The notes under the pieces are model-generated. The model ran no database searches. It saw only the letters and a program-made list of their open reading frames with translations, and was not told the DNA's origin. A stretch of DNA of 35,763 bases from Acidimicrobiia bacterium (GTDB lineage Bacteria; Actinomycetota; Acidimicrobiia; IMCC26256; PALSA-555). Made by a program: the position numbers and the translations under genes. Where the stretch lies: contig SHUY01000012.1 of assembly GCA_009694435.1 (NCBI GenBank), positions 1 through 35,763 of the forward strand, written 5' to 3'. Shown in pieces: positions 28,101 through 35,763 of this stretch (positions within the stretch are counted from its first letter, which is position 1; each line of letters begins with the position of its first letter).

Positions 28101-29871
28101 GGAAGGCGGAGAAGACCAAGCCCGCTTTCGTACTCGTGGGTTGGCGCGCGACCGTAACTCTCGTATTAAACAAATTGCGTCTGGCCGCTTTGGTGTTACT
28201 CCGGAGTACTGCGCCTACGCCGATGAGCTCAACATCAAAATGGCCCAAGGGTCTAAACCGGGTGAGGGCGGTCAGTTGCCGGGCCACAAAGTGAGTGCCG
28301 AAATTGCTCGCTTGCGGTTCACCCAGCCCGGCGTCGGTCTCATTTCGCCACCCCCGCACCACGACATCTACTCCATCGAAGATCTTGCCCAATTGATCTA
28401 CGACCTTAAACAAGTCAACCCGTTAGCCGATGTATCAGTGAAACTGGTGGCGGAAGACAACGTAGGGGTAATCGCGGCCGGAGTAGTCAAGGCGTTAGCC
28501 GAAGTCGTCCAGATTTCGGGTGCTAACGGAGGTACGGGGGCGTCGCCTTTGTCGTCGATTAAAAACGCGGGCTTACCGTGGGAGTTAGGCCTCGCCGATG
28601 CTCAGCGAGTATTGATCGAAAATAATCTTCGTGATCGAGTGCGCTTGCGAGTTGATGGTGGTTTCAAGACGGGTAGAGATGTACTGATAGCGGCAATGTT
28701 TGGCGCGGATGAGTACTCGTTCGGCACCGCAGTTATGTTGGCCGAAGGTTGCATCATGGTACGGGCGTGTCATCGCGACACCTGTCCGACCGGTATCGCC
28801 ACCCAACGCCCCGGGCTGAGGGCCAAGTTTGCTGGCACTCCCGAAGGAGTGGCCACTTACATGCTTTATATCGCCGAAGAAGTTAGAGGTTTATTGGCCG
28901 AGCTAGGGTTTCGCAGTCTTGATGAGGCTATTGGGCAAGTTGAAAACTTAACCCAGCGAACAATCGGTGACCCGCGGGCCGACGCACTAGACCTAAGCCC
29001 ACTAATTACCCCACCACTAGACCTAACAGCTAGTCGTAAATTCGTAGCGTGCGTTCCTTTGCAGCGACCCCGTTCCGAACTAGACGCACAATTGCTCGAA
29101 GACGCCTACGCCACTATTTGGACGGGCGGCACTATCGAACTTGCTTATCCGATCGTTAACTCCGATCGCACAGTGGGGGCGTCGTTGGGGGGCGCAATCG
29201 GTCTGGAGTTTGGTTTGGGCACCCCCCGAGGTTCGGTTGTCGCTCGCTTTACGGGGTCTTCGGGGCAAAGTTTTGGTGCGTTTATAACTAAAGGAATAAC
29301 CCTCGAACTCATTGGTGAAGCACAAGATTATGTTGGCAAAGGGATGAGTGGGGGACTCATTATCGTGCGCCCCTGCGATAACGACGCGGGTGATCCGGTC
29401 TTGGTGGGCAACACCGTTCTCTACGGAGCGACTGGAGGCCAAATCTTTGTTGCCGGGCGCGCGGGTGAACGCTTTTGCGTTCGCAATAGTGGAGCGTCGG
29501 CGGTTATTGAGGGGGTTGGTGATCACGCGTGCGAATATATGACGGGGGGAACGGTCGTCATCTTGGGGGACTTTGGTTACAACGTTGGCGCGGGAATGAC
29601 CGGTGGGCAAGCGTTCGTTTACGATCCTTACAACTTGTTGGCGGCCCGACTCAACCGGCAACTAGTTGACGCTCGGGTAATTGATGATGCTCAAGCGGCC
29701 GAACTGGAGTTTCTAGTTGAGGAACACCGTCGCCTCACTGGGTCGGTATTAGCCGATGCTCTATTAAACGACTGGGCGCACGCGTTGCGCTCTTTTTGGC
29801 GAGTTGCTCCTGTAACCGAAGTTGCTCGTATTGAGCGAGCCAACGAAGGCGTTCTCGATACTGCTCGCTAG
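25144..29871 (+). CDS. gltB: Glutamate synthase large subunit
   Basis: 1575 aa. N-terminal glutaminase ACGIGLVADESGR; central GGKSNCGEGGED, MAQGSKPGEGGQLPGHKVS, SGANGGTGASPLSS; 3Fe-4S region CIMVRACHRDTCPTGIATQ; C-terminal GXGXG beta-helix. Confidence 0.97.
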   Translation: MASNDIGNPEFIANATHELSSISAARRQREFGACGIGLVADESGRASREIIELALTGLGCLRHRAALAADGRSADGAGILVPIPREFFARIATEITGVSPNPEEIGVAFGFFDRHDSDARAAARAAFAKACAAEGINLLGWRTVPTDESELGQAALDEAPAFAQAIFVASGDEVEARAFRARLRAEAACRDSDVRAYFASCSFSLVTYKALVISDRLADFYPDLADPDFIAQHAVFHSRFSTNTAPAWERAQPFRHICHNGEINTIEGNERRMVARGILGTEAAGLGSEEVFRPVLDKYDSDSGKLDSAVELLLRGGRDIRHTVSMLIPEAWETRRDLDPDVRDYFTYHAALTEPWDGPAGLIFTDGKRVGASLDRNGLRPLRWQRSSDGIVVCCSEAGAVPLENRGLIKRGRLGPGEMLCVDPTSLDSVWQDDLIIKTKLASAAPYGDWVRDGLISISSGRAIATLPTPEEILVHQVAFGCNKEEISVVLVPMANDAKEPTFSMGDDTPFAAVATKARPVFGFLKQRFAQVSNPPIDHLRERLVMSLRTFLGPRAPLLSSGPSAARLLDLRTFFLFPDALSNLIDEATAVFPSVLLDATFPVASGEAGLETAINQLAKQAVSAVQSGTGIIVISDAAISVDRAPIPSLLALGAIHHGLVAKGTRDRVSLISDSGDARDTHSIASLLSYGADAISPRVALLTIASIADEGRLGETHAADAQAKFQAAIEDGVLKILAKMGICTVDGYRGAQIFEALGLDQTVIDTCLRGTTTTVGGIGFSAIATDVLDRHRVAFGDDPELIEPGIIRFRKRDGEYHENNPELIAVLHAAVGLDRDDSDDAENTTSKPVVKKSRRKLGDRFSSTPVAPTDEQGKVIFFEGIGAEALSDPDPVDIRAAHLLNQAINSGRSEFYERFRELVQSRPVSELHDLLDFVPRGSSISIDEVEPVEEITRRFSTGAMSHGALAAEAHETLAIAMNMIGGKSNCGEGGEDQARFRTRGLARDRNSRIKQIASGRFGVTPEYCAYADELNIKMAQGSKPGEGGQLPGHKVSAEIARLRFTQPGVGLISPPPHHDIYSIEDLAQLIYDLKQVNPLADVSVKLVAEDNVGVIAAGVVKALAEVVQISGANGGTGASPLSSIKNAGLPWELGLADAQRVLIENNLRDRVRLRVDGGFKTGRDVLIAAMFGADEYSFGTAVMLAEGCIMVRACHRDTCPTGIATQRPGLRAKFAGTPEGVATYMLYIAEEVRGLLAELGFRSLDEAIGQVENLTQRTIGDPRADALDLSPLITPPLDLTASRKFVACVPLQRPRSELDAQLLEDAYATIWTGGTIELAYPIVNSDRTVGASLGGAIGLEFGLGTPRGSVVARFTGSSGQSFGAFITKGITLELIGEAQDYVGKGMSGGLIIVRPCDNDAGDPVLVGNTVLYGATGGQIFVAGRAGERFCVRNSGASAVIEGVGDHACEYMTGGTVVILGDFGYNVGAGMTGGQAFVYDPYNLLAARLNRQLVDARVIDDAQAAELEFLVEEHRRLTGSVLADALLNDWAHALRSFWRVAPVTEVARIERANEGVLDTAR

Positions 29872-29882
29872 TGACTTGTCAC

Positions 29883-30446
29883 CTAAGTGCCGAGGCGTAA
29901 CACCGGAAGATTTTCCAACCCAAAAATTTCCCCGACGATTGAGTTCAAAAACGCCTTCCGACTTTTTTCGTAGGTCGTGGCCGCTTTGTTATAGCGGTCA
30001 ACCCGATTATTGGGGAGAACTTGGCTATCGAAAGCCCCAAACCCCGCTATTACCGCCGAGTCGGCACTCAATTTGGGGTTAGCGGCCACATTGGCTCGGG
30101 CCCGCCGAGCGAGCGCTTCGAGCTTGTTGGCGAGTCGGGCTTCTGCGCCCGCGTTTTCGTTAGTGGCTGGACGCAGCATCAAGTTGTCCCAGATTTTAAG
30201 TTTGGCCGATAATTCTCTAGTGACGGTCCGCTCCGGTCCGCCTATTGCCGCTAAAGCAGAGTTCGTAGTGGCTAAGTCGTCGTAGCGAGCATTCAGTGCT
30301 TGCCGCAGTGGAATCCATTCGACGTTAGCGGCTTTCAATTTATCGTCGAGGCCTGGCCGCACAACTAAAAACGCCAGCCCCGCACCGGCTACGAGTAGCC
30401 CGACTAGAAGAAAAATCATTACCGTGAGTCCGCGTTTTCGCCCCAT
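29883..30446 (-). CDS. LemA-like membrane-anchored protein
   Basis: Start at ATG 30446 gives TM LTVMIFLLVGLLVAGAGLAFLVV. C-terminal NRVDRYNKAATTYEKSRKAFLNSIVGEIFGLENLPVL resembles the LemA YN...AV..YN signature. Confidence 0.65.
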   Translation of the reverse strand: MGRKRGLTVMIFLLVGLLVAGAGLAFLVVRPGLDDKLKAANVEWIPLRQALNARYDDLATTNSALAAIGGPERTVTRELSAKLKIWDNLMLRPATNENAGAEARLANKLEALARRARANVAANPKLSADSAVIAGFGAFDSQVLPNNRVDRYNKAATTYEKSRKAFLNSIVGEIFGLENLPVLRLGT

Positions 30447-30448
30447 AG

Positions 30449-30976
30449 TTGTCACGACCTTACCGTCGAAATAGTCACAAAACGGTGCAACGACTCTTTT
30501 TATTAGTTTTGGTGGTCGGCGGAGCATCTTTTTCCGGCTGGTGGCTCGGAGAGCAGTCCTCAACCTCGACCCAAAAGTGGCGGGTGACCGCGGTGATTGA
30601 CGGTGACACGATTGAGGTTGTACGTAGATCGCAGAACGACATCGTTCGGCTCTTAGGGGTCGATACCCCCGAAACTCATCACCCGACAAAACCGGTTGGA
30701 TGTTTTGGTCCTGAGGCTTCAGCTTTTTCTACTCACTATTTATTAGGTCAATTAGTGGATCTGGAAGATGACGTTGAGCATCGCGATATCTATGGACGCC
30801 GTCTGGCTTACGTGTTTCTCGGGGGGAGGTTGTTCAATGACGTTTTGCTCCGTCACGGCTTGGCTCGGTTATTGGTGATTGCTCCTAATCGGGCCCACGG
30901 ACGAGATTTTTTAGACTCCGAATTACTCGCTCGCCACCAAAAACGCGGATTGTGGGCAAAGTGCGGTGACGAGTAG
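30449..30976 (+). CDS. Thermonuclease (SNase-like) family protein with N-terminal signal/TM segment
   Basis: VTAVIDGDTIEVV, VRLLGVDTPETHHP, DIYGRRLAYVFLGGRLFNDVLLRHGLARL, HQKRGLWAKC. Start is TTG 30449 or GTG 30485. Confidence 0.9.
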   Translation: MSRPYRRNSHKTVQRLFLLVLVVGGASFSGWWLGEQSSTSTQKWRVTAVIDGDTIEVVRRSQNDIVRLLGVDTPETHHPTKPVGCFGPEASAFSTHYLLGQLVDLEDDVEHRDIYGRRLAYVFLGGRLFNDVLLRHGLARLLVIAPNRAHGRDFLDSELLARHQKRGLWAKCGDE

Positions 30977-30989
30977 CCCGAGCACCAAC

Positions 30990-33104
30990 CTAAGGGGCTG
31001 AGTGTTGCCCGATTATTTCTAAGAGTTCATCGCCATAATTTTCTACTCGGGTGGGCCCTATCCCAGAGATATCTAGTAAGTCGGCAGAAGTTTTTGGTTG
31101 GTATTGGGCTAGAGCGTGCAAAGTGGTGTCAGGAAACACTACGTACGCTGGAATAGCTGCCGCCCGAGCTCTATTTTTCCGCCATTCACTTAGGGCATTA
31201 ACCAACTCAGAGTTCAGCGAAGCAGTGGGTCCACCTAAATGAGCGCGCGACTGAGCGGGCCCAGATTTTTTTACTCCATTTTTTTGGTCCGGTATCTTCG
31301 CCGCTTCGTTTTTTGACCGCCTAACTTGGGTTATCGGATCTAGCCACACGCTGGGAAAGCGTTTGGCACTACGCGATCCGAGACTGCGTTGGCTAGCCCA
31401 AGAAAAGTGAAGATTGTTTTCGGCCCTCGTTAGGGCCACGTAGAGGAGTCGACGTTCTTCCTCCCGTTCTTGTTCACTCTTAGCGTGGCTAATTGGCACT
31501 AGACCTTTTTCCAGCCCCGTAACGAAAACTGTGGTGAATTCGAGCCCCTTGGCCCGATGAAAGGTAAGTAACTCAACCGCATCATCACCGGTTATAGGCG
31601 CTTCGTTGGCCAATGTGGTCGCGAGCCACACTTTGAACCCCACGACCGAACCCGTGCGCCGACTGGGGTCAGTGGCCGCTAAGTATTCGTGCCCCAGACG
31701 GACAATTTCAGTTGCGTGTTCATTGATAGTGGTTTGCCCCCCAGGGTCGATCGTCTTGTCATCGCCGTCATCGTCATCGTCATCGTTGTCGTCATCGTCG
31801 CTCAAGTCGGCGAGAAGGGTAGAAAAATCTGTACCGGGAGCTCGCTCGCTCGCTTGCTCAAGTCGTTCAAGTACGGCTTTCACTTCTGCCCGTTCAAGAA
31901 AACGTGTCTCGCCCCGTAGCCGAACGGGTATCCCTTGCTTGGCGAAAGCAGCCTCAAACGTCGCGGATTGTGAGTTGATTCGGTAGAGCACCGCGAAACT
32001 CGACCAGCCGTTAGTGGGGGTTAGTTGCGCCCTAATTTGGCGAGCAATGCCTTGTGCTTCTTTAACTTCGTTTTCGTATTCAGTAATAGTGGGCCACGGT
32101 CCATCGGGGCGTGAGGCTAAACGGGGCGGTCGGGGTGACGAACCAGTTTGATAACTATCATTCAGCAACGCTTCACCGGTGGCCACAATCTGAGGTGAAG
32201 ATCGATAGTTGTGGTCAAGCCGGAGTACTTCTGCTCCAGGGAATTGACGAGTGAATTCAGTTAAGCCCTTAGGGTCGGCACCGGCAAATGAGAATATGGC
32301 TTGATCGACATCGCCTACTACGGTCAACCCACTGCGTTCACCCAACCAACCCCGTACAACTCGCAACTGGGCCGCACTTACATCTTGAAATTCATCAACG
32401 TATAAATGCCTAAAGCGCCAGCGTTGTTCACTAGCGAACTCTTTATCGCCTTCGAGTGCGTCGCCTAGCCACCAGAGAAGATCTTCAAAGTCGACAAGTT
32501 TTTTAGTCCGTTTTACTTTTTCGTATTCTCCGTAAATCTCTTCGATTTTATCAGGGGGTAACTGAGTATCGCGCCCTAAGCGGATAGCTTCTTTGGAGAA
32601 GTCAGTCGGTTTTATCAGTCGCGCTTTAGCCCACTCGATATCACTCGCCACGCCACTGACTTGCACAAACTCTTCGACTCGTCCACCCACTTCTTGGTCA
32701 CTGGTCAGATGGGGAAGAACCAAAGGGAAAAGTAAACGGGCCTTGCGCTCTAACAACTGCGGGAAAGAACGGCGGTTATTTCCCGCTCGTCGTTGTAGTT
32801 GGGCCAAGGCAATCGCGTGAAGAGTTCCCGCCGTGACCCCTTCGTTGCGTGAACTTACGCCGAGTTGACGCAAACGAGAGGAGAGCTCGTGGGCTGCTCT
32901 TCGGGTGAAGGTAACCGCTAAAACTTTATCGGCTTCGTCCTGCTCCGTCGCCACTCGCCAAGCAATACGACGAGTAAGCACTCGAGTCTTGCCCGATCCC
33001 GGCCCCGCCTGAATCGCGAGCGGAGCGGCCTCGCTAGTCACCGCCGCCCGTTGCTTCGCGTCTAGCCCCTCTAGGAGTTCAGGGTATTGGGTTATGGCCA
33101 TCAT
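30990..33104 (-). CDS. UvrD/PcrA-family ATP-dependent DNA helicase with C-terminal HRDC domain (UvrD2-like)
   Basis: Walker A QAGPGSGKTRVLTRRIAW; YVDEFQDVSAAQL; GDVDQAIFSFAGAD; LTFHRAKGLEFTTVFV; RRLLYVALTRAENNL; HRDC-like PAYVVFPDTTLHALAQYQPKTSADLLDISGIGPTRVENYGDELLEII. Confidence 0.95.
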   Translation of the reverse strand: MMAITQYPELLEGLDAKQRAAVTSEAAPLAIQAGPGSGKTRVLTRRIAWRVATEQDEADKVLAVTFTRRAAHELSSRLRQLGVSSRNEGVTAGTLHAIALAQLQRRAGNNRRSFPQLLERKARLLFPLVLPHLTSDQEVGGRVEEFVQVSGVASDIEWAKARLIKPTDFSKEAIRLGRDTQLPPDKIEEIYGEYEKVKRTKKLVDFEDLLWWLGDALEGDKEFASEQRWRFRHLYVDEFQDVSAAQLRVVRGWLGERSGLTVVGDVDQAIFSFAGADPKGLTEFTRQFPGAEVLRLDHNYRSSPQIVATGEALLNDSYQTGSSPRPPRLASRPDGPWPTITEYENEVKEAQGIARQIRAQLTPTNGWSSFAVLYRINSQSATFEAAFAKQGIPVRLRGETRFLERAEVKAVLERLEQASERAPGTDFSTLLADLSDDDDNDDDDDDGDDKTIDPGGQTTINEHATEIVRLGHEYLAATDPSRRTGSVVGFKVWLATTLANEAPITGDDAVELLTFHRAKGLEFTTVFVTGLEKGLVPISHAKSEQEREEERRLLYVALTRAENNLHFSWASQRSLGSRSAKRFPSVWLDPITQVRRSKNEAAKIPDQKNGVKKSGPAQSRAHLGGPTASLNSELVNALSEWRKNRARAAAIPAYVVFPDTTLHALAQYQPKTSADLLDISGIGPTRVENYGDELLEIIGQHSAP
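31756..31801. repeat. Imperfect GTCATC/GTC simple repeat encoding an Asp-rich insertion in the helicase
   Basis: Read directly: ...atcgccgtcatcgtcatcgtcatcgttgtcgtcatcgtcg...; translates on the minus strand to SDDDDNDDDDDDGDD. Confidence 0.9.
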
Positions 33105-33183
33105 CTGACCGTACTTACTGGGTGCGACATCCGCTCGGATCGGCCGCTAGGAGGTCTACCGAGCATCGGCCTAGCCTGAGCGG

Positions 33184-34506
33184 GTGGCGCATAACTATCG
33201 GTGGCGCAACTGGGGTCGTAACCAGTCCTGTCGCCCTCAGGTCTACGAATCGGCTCGTTCCGAGACCGAGGTAATTGCCGCCGTTAACCGAGCTCGAGGG
33301 CGCGGACAAAAAATAAAAGTTGTGGGGAGTGGCCATTCGTTCAGCGCGGTGGCGTGCACCGACCACCACATGCTCAGTATCGCCGGCCTCGATCGGGTTG
33401 TAGCGGCCGACGCAAGCGGAGAGTTAACGGGCGAACCCACTATTAGCGTCGAGGCGGGCATCACTATTGCTCAACTCAACCAAGAACTCGCAAGCCGAGG
33501 TTTGGCTCTCGCTAATCTCGGTGACATTGCTTACCAGAGTATCTCTGGCGCAATTTCAACCGGCACGCACGGCACCGGGGCTAATTTTGGCGGGCTATCT
33601 ACTTTTGTGCGTTCTATGGAAATGGTTACCGCTAACGGCGAATTAGTGCGTTGCTCTCCAGTAGAAGAGCCCGAACTGTTCCACTGCGCTCGCGTGGGTT
33701 TAGGGTCGCTGGGAATCATTACTCAACTCACCTTGGCGGTAACTCCGGCATTTAATTTGGCCCACAAAGAGCGCCGAGGTGAGTTTCATGAAGTAGTGCA
33801 AAATCTTAACCAAACAATTAGCGAGAACGAACATTTTGAGTTTTATTGGTTACCTCACACCGAAGCGTGTTCGTTGCTTATGAATAATCGCACCGAAGAT
33901 CCCGTACTCCCTCGCAGTGCTTATCGTCAATGGCGTAACGAAGTGTTTTACCCTAACTATTTTTTTGGCGCTTTAGTAACCGCAGGTAAATTAGTTCCGC
34001 CACTAGTTCCTGATATTGCTCGTCTAGTAGCCAGCACGGTAGGCAGCGGTCGTCGAGTAGATCGCAGCGATCAGATTTTTATTAGCACTCGGCTGTTGCG
34101 TTTCGTCGAGATGGAATACGCGATTCCCCAAGAAAATGTGAGTGAGGCACTATTGGCTATTCGAGACTTCATTGACGACGAAGGGCTGCGTGTGAGTTTC
34201 CCGATCGAAGTGCGCTTTGTTGCGAGTGACGACATCCCTTTGAGCATGGCCTCGGGTCGAGCCTCCGGATTCATCGCCGTGCATATGGCCCGGGGGACAC
34301 AATTCGATCGCTACTTCCACGGCGTAGAAGCGATAATGAACAAGTTTTCTGGCCGACCCCACTGGGGCAAGATGCATTACCAAACCGCCACCGCACTAGC
34401 TCCTCGCTACCCCCAATGGGAGCGCTTTCGTGCCCTGCGCCACCAAATGGATCCCGAAAGATATTTTTCTAACGATTATCTTGACCGAGTCCTCGGGGAA
34501 CAGTAA
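33184..34506 (+). CDS. FAD-linked sugar-1,4-lactone oxidase (D-arabinono-1,4-lactone/L-gulonolactone oxidase family)
   Basis: VVGSGHSFSAVACTD, GAISTGTHGTGANFGGLSTFV, C-terminal RPHWGKMHYQTATALAPRYPQWERFRALRHQMDPERYFSNDYLDRVLG. Confidence 0.93.
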   Translation: MAHNYRWRNWGRNQSCRPQVYESARSETEVIAAVNRARGRGQKIKVVGSGHSFSAVACTDHHMLSIAGLDRVVAADASGELTGEPTISVEAGITIAQLNQELASRGLALANLGDIAYQSISGAISTGTHGTGANFGGLSTFVRSMEMVTANGELVRCSPVEEPELFHCARVGLGSLGIITQLTLAVTPAFNLAHKERRGEFHEVVQNLNQTISENEHFEFYWLPHTEACSLLMNNRTEDPVLPRSAYRQWRNEVFYPNYFFGALVTAGKLVPPLVPDIARLVASTVGSGRRVDRSDQIFISTRLLRFVEMEYAIPQENVSEALLAIRDFIDDEGLRVSFPIEVRFVASDDIPLSMASGRASGFIAVHMARGTQFDRYFHGVEAIMNKFSGRPHWGKMHYQTATALAPRYPQWERFRALRHQMDPERYFSNDYLDRVLGEQ

Positions 34507-34515
34507 ATTCAGCCG

Positions 34516-35178
34516 GTGGCTTACCCCAAGAAACTCATCAACCCGAACGAAGAAGTCGTCCTCGATCTCCGACCCCACTGGTGGTTTTTCTATAAGCATA
34601 TTTTTTCTGGACTTGTCCTCATTGGCTTACTAGTTCTCACCATGGTTTTGAGCGGAACACCAAAGAAAATCTTGGCGTGGGTAGTGCTGATTCTGGCAAT
34701 TGTTTGGGCGATTTGGCTGTTGATCAAGTTTATTTCTTGGTCGCGTACCTATTTTGTTGTTACTAGCAAACGAGTTATTTATCGCACCGGAGTGCTATCT
34801 CGTCACGGGGTCGAGATCCCTATGGACCGAATCACCAACCTCAACTTCCACCAGCGGATCTTTGAGCGCGTCATCGGCGCGGGAACCCTTGATGTGCAAT
34901 CAGCCGGTGAAGAAGGAACGACGATGTTCGAAAATGTTCGTCATCCCGACGGAGTCCAGCAAGAGATATATAGCCAAATGGAGGGCAATACCCAGAGCGG
35001 ATCGGCTGGCCAAGCGTCCGCAATCGGCAAAGCCGTAGCCGAAGCGATGGGCAGTCAATCTTCCGCCGGTCAAGACGTCGCGACCCAGATTGAGCGATTG
35101 GCTGAACTGCGCGACAAGGGTCACATCACTGCGGCGGAGTACGAGGCTAAGAAAGCCGAGCTTCTCGCCAAGATGTAA
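34516..35178 (+). CDS. Bacterial PH (bPH2/YdbS-like) membrane protein with C-terminal SHOCT domain
   Basis: Two TM segments; TYFVVTSKRVIYRTGVLSRHGVEIPMDRITNLNFHQRIFERVIGAGTLDVQSAG; C-terminal IERLAELRDKGHITAAEYEAKKAELL. Confidence 0.92.
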   Translation: MAYPKKLINPNEEVVLDLRPHWWFFYKHIFSGLVLIGLLVLTMVLSGTPKKILAWVVLILAIVWAIWLLIKFISWSRTYFVVTSKRVIYRTGVLSRHGVEIPMDRITNLNFHQRIFERVIGAGTLDVQSAGEEGTTMFENVRHPDGVQQEIYSQMEGNTQSGSAGQASAIGKAVAEAMGSQSSAGQDVATQIERLAELRDKGHITAAEYEAKKAELLAKM

Positions 35179-35196
35179 CTCGGGCGTTCTAGCCGG

Positions 35197-35763
35197 CTAA
35201 CTCCGGTTGCTCGCGCTTTGAGCGATTCTTACTGCGCCGGGGGGAACGCTTAAGTCAGCACCAATTTCCTCTCCGGTCCACACTTCTTGAGCACCCACAA
35301 AATCAGGCGCAGGTTTTACTAGTCGCAGTGAGTCTCCCCAGTTAAACCACGCCACTATCAAACGATTATCGCGAGTAGTGGTCCATGTTTCGGCTAGGCC
35401 ATCACCTTGCGAGTAAACGTGTTCGCTCACTTCGGGTTTATCCGCCCGAGCAAAAATATCAATCGGTCGGTAAGGCGCTCCAGTTTTCATCTCCGAAGGT
35501 GACGAACGGACCAGCAAGTCAAGGAAGCGATCATTTTCTATCACTGCGCGTTCTGTTTTAGTAAGGGCGCATAAGTCGTCGGCTAATAAAAATGGCCCAC
35601 CCACTAATGCCGCCATCGTGGCCATAATGCGCGCGGTCTCGGTATCGTAAGCCGCAAGATTAGTGGGATCACTCCAAGTCATCACTACTTCGGGATCGGC
35701 TTCATACCAGCGAGAATGTTGCGCCCACCGTGCCGCGGCGTTACGCGCTTGCGCCCTAACCCC
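35197..35763 (-). CDS. C-terminal part of an alpha-galactosidase-like (GH36/GH27-type) glycoside hydrolase, truncated by the window edge
   Basis: Reverse frame is open to the window end: ...HSRWYEADPEVVMTWSDPTNLAAYDTETARIMATMAALVGGPFLLADDL..., with the C-terminal beta-domain DNRLIVAWFNWGD. Confidence 0.6.
   Translation of the reverse strand, partial: GVRAQARNAAARWAQHSRWYEADPEVVMTWSDPTNLAAYDTETARIMATMAALVGGPFLLADDLCALTKTERAVIENDRFLDLLVRSSPSEMKTGAPYRPIDIFARADKPEVSEHVYSQGDGLAETWTTTRDNRLIVAWFNWGDSLRLVKPAPDFVGAQEVWTGEEIGADLSVPPGAVRIAQSASNRS

Noticed and set aside
29869-29885. Small inverted repeat GTGACttGTCAC between the gltB and LemA-like stops as a bidirectional terminator
   Set aside because: Only a 4-5 bp stem with no U-tract on either side; too weak to call.

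Overview
The window is a compact, mostly housekeeping and metabolic chromosomal segment. It is probably from a moderate-GC actinobacterium: the mycothiol S-conjugate amidase homologue, F420/LLM oxidoreductase, Rv1264-like cyclase, CtpE-like ATPase and SHOCT protein point that way. I support about 32 protein-coding genes. They include a CtpE-like P-type ATPase fragment, VIT/CCC1 and CorA transporters, two acyl-CoA dehydrogenases, a class III adenylate cyclase, an Mca-like amidase, a ChbG/YdjC deacetylase, PAP2, a RecB-like Fe-S nuclease, an LLM oxidoreductase, a MenJ/GGR-like flavoprotein, EtfBA, ExoIII, an APH-DUF6285-like fusion, DUF2207, a CaiB/BaiF CoA-transferase, PurK, GltB, a LemA-like protein, thermonuclease, a UvrD-HRDC helicase, a sugar-lactone oxidase, a PH-SHOCT protein and an alpha-galactosidase-like fragment. 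I found no tRNA, rRNA, CRISPR, IS element, phage or recognisable defence system. The observations most worth a second look are: a structured leader with mutually exclusive hairpins in front of an orphan gltB; a small membrane protein with four identical 21-bp in-frame repeats; ten convergent gene ends that all overlap or lie within 22 bp; an APH-DUF6285-like fusion in the same neighbourhood as an ACAD11-like dehydrogenase and ETF; and a UvrD2-like helicase with an Asp-rich insertion and no tetracysteine motif. No clear-cut new system is evident, and all family assignments come from reading motifs, not from searches.
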